From contig JANJXV010000025.1 of the NCBI GenBank assembly GCA_024803745.1, forward strand, positions 13,432,341 through 13,496,340: DNA of 64,000 nucleotides, given 5' to 3'. The notes below the pieces were generated by a model. That model ran no database searches. It worked only from the letters and a program-made list of their open reading frames with translations, and was not told the DNA's origin. Numbering within the stretch: position 1 is the first letter of the stretch; every line of letters begins with the position of its first letter. Below, in pieces: positions 57,058-64,000 of the stretch. The position numbers and the translations under genes were made by a program. The DNA comes from Megascapheus bottae (taxonomy: Eukaryota; Chordata; Mammalia; Rodentia; Geomyidae).

Positions 57058-57894
57058 CACCGTGCTTCAGGACTCCTGCCCTCCCTCTCATTCTCATCCT
57101 TCCTGGTACTGCAGTCAACCAAAGATGGCATGGCTTACCTGCGTAGATTTGGAAGCATTGAACTTAGAGTGCTGGCTCTGCTATATGGTACATCCAAGGC
57201 GAGACCTACACCTTACGGAGACAGTTGCTTTTGATGTATTTATAAAGCTTTTTTTTTTTCTTTCTAGATTTGACATTTTCCTGTATCATTTTACTGTATT
57301 TTTGCATGGTTTCTTGTATTGCATTTCTTTGCACACATTATGGGCTTGTGACCCTAAACTTGCAGGCAAGATTAGCTGCTTTAGTAAGTAGAATATTGTG
57401 GTCTTTATTTTTTACCTAGTACCAAGTCTTGAGAATTATGAATTTTTTATCCATTACTAACCTTTAATTTAATCAATCATGTACTTTAGTTTAATGTATA
57501 AAGATTGTCTCGAAAATGATATTGTGTATTAAGACATTCCTTAATTAGGACAAAATGGCTGCTGTATAGTTACAATGAATTCTGAGTTCAGTACCATCCT
57601 GAGGCTGGGGACAGTAACATCCCGTGCTCAGTGAGCTGCGGGTCGTATTCACGTCACAGAGTGATCAATAGAAATTTTCTTGGTGTATCCTTCTTCCAGC
57701 ACAGTGCAGATAGAGATGAATATTGATATAATACATTTAAGACTGCTGTTCTGATTGTATTTATCTTTTTCTACATCATCTAGAATTTTTATTTCCCTGA
57801 TTGAGTTACCTTTTTTTTCTTGCTGCTGTGAAACAGCTTTGATGAACACTAAGTACTAATTTCAGTTAGCTGAATTGTATATACATGCAGATTT

Positions 57895-57900
57895 AATAAA
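57895..57900 (+). terminator. RNF111: Poly(A) signal AATAAA, proximal RNF111 candidate
   Basis: The canonical hexamer lies 838 bases after the stop. The downstream sequence is only moderately GT-rich, so its use is uncertain. Confidence 0.4.
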
Positions 57901-58095
57901 ATTTAGGGAAATTGAAAAAGACATGTAGAACTTTGTTCAGTCCTGCTAAGCACGAGTAGTTAAGATATCTGCTTTCATTAATTTTGTAATCACATTCAGT
58001 TAATACTTAGAATTTCAGTCATTTGGCAGGTATCGATGCATTGGTAGAAAAGGTCCCGGGATCACTTTTAAGGGATTTTTATTAGTTTAAAGGTA

Positions 58096-58101
58096 AATAA
58101 A
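58096..58101 (+). terminator. RNF111: Poly(A) signal AATAAA, middle RNF111 candidate
   Basis: The canonical hexamer is followed within 30 bases by a T/GT-rich run (TGTCTCTTGTTTTATT), a good downstream element. Confidence 0.5.
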
Positions 58102-58561
58102 AGTCAGCTGAATCTACATGTCTCTTGTTTTATTTCTCTCTTAAACTTGAAAACAATAAATCTGCAGATACTGTGAGGCACAAATTATACTGTTAACCTA
58201 CTGTTGCTAATGATTATAGAATCCCACTTCAGACATTACCAAGAGTCGATCACTGATTTAAATTTTTTAATATCTATAGTTAAGATTTACAGCATAATAT
58301 AGAGTATAAAGCTAAGTTAACATACTAACATTTCTCCTTTGGAGGAAGTTTTAATCCACTTCAGGATGCATATTATCAAGATACTTTCATATACAGGATA
58401 GCTGAATTTTATTTGTTTAAATATGCTTACTATGCCCCAGATTGCAAATGCATCCAGTCAGTACTATCACTGTCTGTATGTGGAAGACATGTTCCCATGG
58501 ATCATATGTGAAGATGTCAATAAGCTTGCATTAAGCCACCTGCTTTGTAAGTGGATTGATT

Positions 58562-58567
58562 AATAAA
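58562..58567 (+). terminator. RNF111: Poly(A) signal AATAAA, distal RNF111 candidate
   Basis: The hexamer is followed by a TTGTCTTTGTGTTTC-type downstream element. It sits just before SINE-containing intergenic sequence resumes at about 58690. Confidence 0.5.
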
Positions 58568-58692
58568 TAACTTATATTTCTATTGTCTTTGTGTTTCATA
58601 ATTAATTTCTATCAAATTATTTGCATTACACATCTTGGAAGCCAAAAGTAGTGTTTTTACTCAAACTAATATTAGCATGATTTGGGTATATA

Positions 58693-58883
58693 TACACTTG
58701 GTCGGTTCTGTGGCTTGGATTCAGAGCCAAGGCACTGTCCTCGAGCTTTCTCAAGGCTAGCACTGTACCACTTAAGCCACAACTTCTTTTCTAGGTTTTT
58801 CTGTGTATGTGGTACCAAGGAATTAAACCCAGACCTTAGTGCATGCTAGGCACGAAGTCTAGCCACGAAGCCACTTTCTGGCC
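58693..58883 (-). mobile_element. IDL-Geo SINE
   Basis: First young SINE after the RNF111 3' UTR. Confidence 0.85.
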
Positions 58884-59347
58884 TGGGTGTTTATAATTAA
58901 TGGTGCCTTTTTAATATTAGTAAGTGATTCACTGTGGTAATTATCAGTGTGTGTCAATTGAGGAAGGGTTATATTTTAGAAGTCAAGATCTAAAATAACA
59001 GTCTTAAAAGTACGATGTGTAGGTATATAGGCCAGTGGTGGAGCACTTACCTAGCATGAAGCATCCTAAAAGGTCAAGGAAGGATGAGGGAGAGTGACCC
59101 TTGATGGCTACTTTACTGTGGAAATGAAGCAAGTAGTCTGTGATCTGGGTAAGACTGCCCTGGGTTGGTGTCTAGGAATGAGTTAACAAGTAGGATAGGG
59201 AGATCATCTTCATGATGCAGATGTTGCCTAGATATAAGAAAAACATACATTTCTGTGTTTCCTTACTATCGTGACCACCACGGGTTGACTTATTTTGTAC
59301 TAGTTGTTTTCTTGATGTAGTTTTTGTTGTTGTTGTTGTTGTTTTAA
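58884..59347. other. Intergenic, unique
   Basis: Nothing recognised; (GTT)n at about 59326-59342. Confidence 0.4.
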
Positions 59348-59540
59348 GGGGCTGGGAACGAGACCTAGTGTTACAGTGCTTGTTTAGTATGGACAAAAAC
59401 CTGGGTTTCATTCCTCAGTACCACATACACAGAAAAAGCTGGAAATGAAGCTGTGGCTCAAGTGGTAGAGTGTTGGCCTTGAGAAAGCTCAAGAACAGTG
59501 CCCAGGCCCTGAGTTCAAGCACCAAGACTGGCAAAAAAAG
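59348..59540 (+). mobile_element. IDL-Geo SINE
   Basis: Sense copy whose tail passes into a GT repeat (59541-59560). Confidence 0.88.
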
Positions 59541-59751
59541 GTGTGTGTGTGTGTGTGTGTATTTATGACACAAATCTGAAACACTGCAAGAGCTGCTGCT
59601 GCTAATTGCACAAAGAAATGAAACCACCAAAACGTAATTTTGAACATTTTCACTTTGTACTTGGTTTTTGGTGTCTCCTATACCTTGTCAGAATGAACAT
59701 CTCATCGATAACTGAATCCTTTAGAACTCTTTGTGTCTTTGTGTGAGTGTG

Positions 59752-59975
59752 TATGTATATACCTGTACTGGGATTTGAACTCAGGGTTTGAGTGCTGTCC
59801 CTTAGATTTTTTGCTACTGCTCTACCACTTGAACCACACTTACACTTCTGGATTTTTGGGTGGTTAATTGGAGATGAGTTTCACGGATTTTTCTGCCTGA
59901 GTTGGCTTTGATCTATGATCTTCATATCTCAGCCTCTTGAGTAGGTCACGAGGATGACAAGTGTAAGCCATCTGG
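59752..59975 (-). mobile_element. B1-like/Geo SINE, diverged
   Basis: Antisense dimer. Confidence 0.72.
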
Positions 59976-60399
59976 CTTGCTGGCTAGACAAAGTATTTTT
60001 AAACTGTGAACAGGGCGCCAAGAAGATAAGACCACCTGGAAACAAAAGGCTTATTTGGGGACAGGGATCAGGAATGCTTCCAGGTAAATGTCACTTGTTA
60101 TCTAGTGGTGGTAACTGACTACTGGTCTGGGCTCTTCTTCCACTGTGGTATAACTGGAGCTTCTAGTAAAAATGAATGTCCAATATGGCCAGTTTCATTT
60201 ATAAGAGGCTTCAGTTAGTCTAAGTCTACTCTTTTTAGGGCTGCACAGGAGAGAGCAGAAATTGTCAGGCTACCACATAAGCCTGGATCTGGAACATTCC
60301 ACAAACATTACTAATGTCATTTTCTCCGTCAAATCAAATCACAAAGCGAACCTGGATTTAAGGGGAAAGGAAATAATGTTGGCTTTTAATAAATGAACA
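59976..60399. other. Intergenic, unique
   Basis: Nothing recognised. Confidence 0.35.
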
Positions 60400-60745
60400 A
60401 TCAGGAGGCTGAGACCTCAGGATTTAGGTTCAAAGCCAGCCCAGGCAGACAAATCTGAGAGACTTTTTAAAATATTTTTATTGTAATTAATAAAAGGGTT
60501 ACATGATATTTGCCAGATAGACAGTGCATTAATTCACATACATTGATACCATTTCACATGACTTGGTCCCCATTACCCTCCCCCTCCCAACTTGTTTTCC
60601 CTCTGAGAGACTCTTAATTCCAGTTATCCAACAAAAAGTCAGAAGTAGAGCTGTGGCTCAAGTGTTAGACTGCCAACGTTGAGTGAAAAATTTATGGGAT
60701 GGAGTCCAGACCCAGAGTTTCAAGTCCCAGTACAAGCATACCCAC
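60400..60745 (+). mobile_element. B1-like/Geo SINE split by a LINE-like insertion
   Basis: The left part ends near 60464 and the right part starts at 60602. Confidence 0.8.
60465..60601 (-). mobile_element. Short LINE-like 3' end element with target-site duplication
   Basis: A discrete insert of about 137 bases, flanked by TCTGAGAGACT at 60454-60464 and 60602-60612. On the minus strand it ends with CAATAAAAATATTTTAAAAA, so it has a poly(A) signal and an A-rich tail, as expected for a 5'-truncated LINE copy. Confidence 0.75.
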
Positions 60746-61429
60746 AAACACATCTGCCACAGTAATTTAAAACAAACTCCCCTCTATAATGATGCTAGTA
60801 CTACTTTTTTTTTTTTTTAAGTTAGGTGCTAGGAATTCAGGGCTTGAAACATGAAATCTATTCCTAAGCTACCATGACACTTCCACCCCTAGCTCTCTCC
60901 CTGTCTTGTTCTACAATCACCTTCTCTTTTCCAGAGCCAGTTTTCTTTGCATTTTGTTCCCTACCTTTTTTGCTAAATATCACACCTCGTTTTTCATGTC
61001 AAGTTTTGGACACGCCACAGTATTCATTTATTGGACAAATACTAGCTCTGGCTGAACGAGGTGCTAAAGATAGAGATCCAAATCCTCTTCATTTTTGCTT
61101 CTGAGAGTATTTTGAGTAAAGGCCACATTCCCCCCATCTTCAGCACACATTTGCAGTCAGCCACTCCCCAGGTCAACCCGACCTAAACCCGACATTTCTG
61201 CAAGAGGTTTAAAGGTGAGAAACGGTATTTGAAACGTGATTCCTAGATTCCACTTCCCATCCACCCAACAAACTTAGACATCGTTGCTGAATGCTTGTGA
61301 AAATTCTGAGCAGCTTTCCCAATGAGAAAGTTATTTTTTGTTTGTGTCTGAGACAGACTGAGGAAACAAAAGGAAACAAAACAACAACAAAAAACATCCT
61401 CCCCAAACAACAAAAACACAACTGTAGGC
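60746..61429. other. Intergenic segment upstream of CCNB2
   Basis: No young SINE, and no exon recognised. Part may be distal promoter. Confidence 0.4.
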
Positions 61430-61497
61430 TGGGGGGCGGGGCGGGGGAGGAAAGCCCACTGGTTGTTAGGACAACCAAACAAGTCTAGTAATTTCAA

Positions 61498-61502
61498 CCA
61501 AT
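61498..61502 (+). promoter_or_regulatory. CCNB2: CCAAT box 1 (NF-Y) of CCNB2
   Basis: The sequence is AACCAATCAG, a strong NF-Y match on the + strand. It is the first of three boxes at exact 33-bp steps. Confidence 0.85.
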
Positions 61503-61530
61503 CAGCTCATGATGACGCATCCCAGCTCAG

Positions 61531-61535
61531 CCAAT
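61531..61535 (+). promoter_or_regulatory. CCNB2: CCAAT box 2 (NF-Y) of CCNB2
   Basis: The sequence is AGCCAATGAG, starting 33 bp after the first box. Spacing near three helical turns is typical of cooperating NF-Y sites in mitotic genes. Confidence 0.85.
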
Positions 61536-61563
61536 GAGAGGAGCGCGCCGTGCGTAAGCCTGC

Positions 61564-61568
61564 CCAAT
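61564..61568 (+). promoter_or_regulatory. CCNB2: CCAAT box 3 (NF-Y) of CCNB2
   Basis: The sequence is GCCCAATAGG, starting 33 bp after box 2 and 26 bp before the CHR. Confidence 0.82.
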
Positions 61569-61580
61569 AGGGGCGCGAGC

Positions 61581-61595
61581 GGCGCGGTATTTGAA
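61581..61595 (+). promoter_or_regulatory. CCNB2: CDE/CHR cell-cycle element of CCNB2
   Basis: A GGCGCG element is followed closely by TTTGAA (61590-61595). This is the CDE/CHR arrangement bound by DREAM and MuvB complexes, which represses mitotic genes in G0/G1 and activates them in G2/M. The position next to the likely start site agrees with the known CCNB2 promoter. Confidence 0.85.
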
Positions 61596-61751
61596 TCCTG
61601 AAACGCGGAGCGCTCGCAGAAGATTCCCGGCGGTCGGCGGTGCGCGTCTGGGTCGCTTCCCTCAACGGCGCCGCCACGCTAGTCGTGCCTTCGCGGTCCA
61701 GTCCTCGGCCCTCCTCGGGCGGGACGGACACTCTCTCCTTCTCCTTGCCCG

Positions 61752-61775
61752 ATGGCGCTGCTCCGACGGCCGATG
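61752..61775 (+). CDS. CCNB2: CCNB2 exon 1, coding part (cyclin B2 N-terminus)
   Basis: The ATG at 61752 opens MALLRRPM and the donor ATG/GTGAGT follows 61775 in phase 0. Human cyclin B2 begins MALLRRPTVSS from memory, so residue 8 differs (Met for Thr). The 5' UTR begins somewhere after the CHR, at about 61600-61650. Cyclin B2 is a regulatory subunit of CDK1 that is mainly Golgi-associated in interphase. Confidence 0.93.
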
Positions 61776-62109
61776 GTGAGTGGGCTTGTCCAGAGACCTT
61801 CCTCTCCCCTCACCCCTGCCCGGCCTTCGCACCGCCCCCTCCCCCCTTTCTCCTCCCTCCTGCTGACGCTGCTTGGTCTCAGCTGGGCGGATTTTCCTTC
61901 CCCCCTCAGCCTTGCAGATCCCAGGCGTCGGGGCCTGGAGGTTGGCTGGTTTCCAGTCTGCTCCCCTCGGTTCCCCCGCTTCCTGCTTTGGGCGGGATAA
62001 GCAGAATGAGGTGGCATCTGTCTGTCAAGCGAACCTGGGGCCTGGGGAGCGGGGGGCAGGGGACGGGGGGGGGGAGGCAGGCACTCTGCCCTTGATCCCA
62101 GATCTCCGA

Positions 62110-63130
62110 TCTCTTCGTCCCTAAGACAGCTAAACGGAGCTAAACGCAGGTCTCTCCCCCCCACCCCCATCTCCTCTGAATCCACTGTGGGATCTGTGGT
62201 GGGGGTTGGGAGGAGGAGGGCTGCAAGAAATTTGATGGACGGGAGATGAAGCGTTCTCTTGTTTGATTCGGTGACAGCCATTGCTGACTCTTTTTGAGAA
62301 TACCCAGATTTTGCTTTGTACGAGTTTTCCGCTTATCTTTGCTCATTAGGCCCGACGGTTTGGCCTCTTAAAATATAGTTTTTCCACTCAAAACATAGCG
62401 GGAACTAATGCATACGGGTTGAACCGGTTTTGTCACACACATGAACAAGGAGGTCCGACTTCATTTACTTTGGAAAAATTAAAATATCAGCATTTTTGAC
62501 TTTGTTCCTGTGGGCTTGAGTTGTTAGATTTGTTCCCCTTTTGCTTAAAACGAGAGTGCCTTGTCACAGCTGCTTTTTTTTTTTGGGGGGGGGGGCCTGG
62601 CTGCAAATTTAGTTCAAGGCTGCCAGTGAATTTAAGCTTAACCCGTATCACCTGGCTTCAATCAAGTACTTACACCTTTTTTCAAATTGGCAGTTAATGC
62701 TGGAAAATTTGAACAGTGAGACTTTCAAGATCCAAATCCTCAATATTGGTACTCACTTCTCTCACTTCTTGTAGATCTAAGTCATTTGTGTGTGTGCTTT
62801 ATGTGTGTGTGGCTGATTTATCATGTATTGAGACATTTTTTCAGTTCAGCCAATGCTTCAGTCCTTCTGTCCTGAGAGGTCAACTCAAACCAGGATTTTT
62901 CTTTAGGCTTAGCATGCTCCATGTTCAGGTGTATCATTAGAAAGAATTCTTTTTCCTAGCAAATGTTCTTTCAAAGTATATGGTGGATGAAGCCAATTAT
63001 AACTGCTTTTTTTCCCCCCCTTATGGCTCCAACTGTTCCAGAACTAAAGAGGTAAAATTGTTCTGCTCATGAAAACTGGTCAGTTTTAATGCCTTTGATG
63101 TATAAATGTATGTGATGCCCATTTTATTTT
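62110..63130. other. CCNB2 intron 1, unique part
   Basis: GC content declines from the CpG island. Poly(T)/poly(G) runs lie near 62575-62595 and a GT-rich patch near 62787-62812. No SINE or conserved coding block is seen until 63140. Confidence 0.5.
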
Positions 63131-63140
63131 TGTATTTTTT

Positions 63141-63330
63141 TTTTGTCAGTCCTGTGGCTTGAACTCAGAGCCTGGGCACTGTCCTTGAGCTTTCCCAAGG
63201 CTAGTGCTCTACCACTTGAGCCACAGCACCACTTCAGCTTTTTTTCTGTGTTTGTGGTACCAAGGAATTGAACCCAGGGCTTTCATGCATGCCAGGCAAG
63301 CACTCTACCATTAGGCCACACTCCTGGCTA
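63141..63330 (-). mobile_element. IDL-Geo SINE in CCNB2 intron 1
   Basis: Full-length antisense copy. Confidence 0.9.
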
Positions 63331-63837
63331 CTTTATTTTTAAACGTTATTTCTGAAGCATTAAAAAATATTAGTAGAATGGCATAATGTTCAAAGCTAGT
63401 TTAGGTTTCAAACATTAGGTTTTTAAACAACCAGGCTGTTCAATAACTCATAGATCCTTTTGCTTTTCATCTTAGGTAGACCTATTATCAGTTTTTGTAA
63501 ATGATAGCTTTTTGCTTAATGACTTTCGGGAATCTGAGTGGCATGAGTTAGTCATGTATTTGGGAAGCCTTTGAAGTCCTTTCTAGGCCTACTTGATTAC
63601 TTGTAATAGTTTTGGCAGAAAAGGTTTGCAATGGGAGAATATTATAGATAAGGTAAATGGATGAGTTGCTTAATTTAGAGGGATGCTGTTACTAATAAAA
63701 TATACCTTCAATGTCTTTTGAAAACTTGTTTTATATTCACGGTACGACAAGGATTTCTCAAGTGGAATACCTAACATTAGCTAAGTGTTTTAAATTATAT
63801 TAACTGGGTTTCTTTTTCTGTTTCTTTTTTTTTTTAG
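63331..63837. other. CCNB2 intron 1 3' end, unique
   Basis: No repeat seen; ends in the pyrimidine tract of the exon 2 acceptor. Confidence 0.5.
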
Positions 63838-63966
63838 GTGTCCACTGACTTGGAGAATATTGATACAGGTGTTAATCTGAAAGCTAAGAGCCATGTGACT
63901 GTTAGACGTGCGGTTTTAGAAGAAATTGGGAATCGAGTGACCACCAGAGCAGCACAAGTGGCTAAG
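63838..63966 (+). CDS. CCNB2: CCNB2 exon 2
   Basis: A long pyrimidine tract and TTTTTAG precede 63838, and the donor AAG/GTAACA follows 63966. The exon adds 43 codons in phase 0 (residues 9-51), matching human cyclin B2. It contains the destruction box RAVLEEIGN at residues 32-40 (R, L, I and N positions conserved), which the APC/C recognises for mitotic degradation. The cyclin-fold exons lie beyond the window, so the gene is partial only because the sequence ends. Confidence 0.95.
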
Positions 63967-64000
63967 GTAACAGTGTAAGGCTGTGTGGATACTCCGTGCT

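Larger units (their letters stand above)
57058..58585 (+). other. RNF111: RNF111 3' UTR
   Basis: This AT-rich stretch follows the stop codon and holds no young SINE, in contrast with the introns, which suggests selective retention. Three AATAAA hexamers lie at about 57895, 58096 and 58562. The last is followed by a GT-rich segment and I take it as the likely distal end. The exact cleavage site is inferred. Confidence 0.7.
61430..62110 (+). promoter_or_regulatory. CCNB2: CpG island at CCNB2 5' end
   Basis: A sharp rise in GC and CpG surrounds CCNB2 exon 1 and the start of intron 1. It contains the CCAAT and CHR elements listed separately. The ORFs on both strands here are by-products of base composition. 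Confidence 0.8.

Noticed and set aside
61507..62281. ORFs on both strands around CCNB2 exon 1
   Set aside because: Same composition effect; only the short ATG-started exon at 61752-61775 fits cyclin B2 with a proper donor.

Overview
This is mammalian nuclear DNA. It has two multi-exon genes with consensus GT/AG splice sites, two CpG islands, very dense SINEs, microsatellites and one processed pseudogene. The commonest repeat is a roughly 200-bp dimer. Its left half looks like a tRNA-Ala/ID sequence and its right half like the 'Geo' monomer. From memory, this is the IDL-Geo SINE known only from geomyoid rodents (kangaroo rats, pocket mice, pocket gophers). A second dimer joins a 7SL/B1-like left half to a related right half. 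I therefore infer a geomyoid rodent; I cannot name the species.

Layout. Positions 1-2200 are upstream flank. A CpG island (about 2205-3110) holds the promoter and untranslated first exon of RNF111 (Arkadia), a RING-H2 E3 ubiquitin ligase, on the + strand. Intron 1 (about 18.6 kb) is packed with SINEs and carries an antisense RPL6 processed pseudogene (about 9886-10824). Thirteen coding exons run from 21100 to 57057. All splice phases agree and give a 985-residue protein containing three SUMO-interacting motifs, a His-rich and Pro-rich middle, the NRG/TIER segment and a C-terminal RING. The 3' UTR probably ends near 58.58 kb. Intergenic sequence runs to about 61.43 kb. A second CpG island then holds the promoter and first two coding exons of CCNB2 (cyclin B2), cut off by the window end. 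The order RNF111-CCNB2 on the same strand matches human 15q22 as I remember it.

Function. RNF111 ubiquitinates TGF-beta pathway repressors (SKI, SNON, SMAD7) and acts as a SUMO-targeted ligase. CCNB2 partners CDK1 at G2/M. They are neighbours with separate promoters. The CCNB2 promoter shows three CCAAT boxes exactly 33 bp apart followed by a CHR element, the known NF-Y/DREAM cell-cycle arrangement.

I found no new multi-gene system. The items most worth a second look are two small in-frame alternative acceptors in RNF111, a possible overlapping uORF, the two SINE families that share one 3' module, a set of insertions with clear target-site duplications including a three-level nest, and a short recurring LINE-like element with its own target-site duplication.
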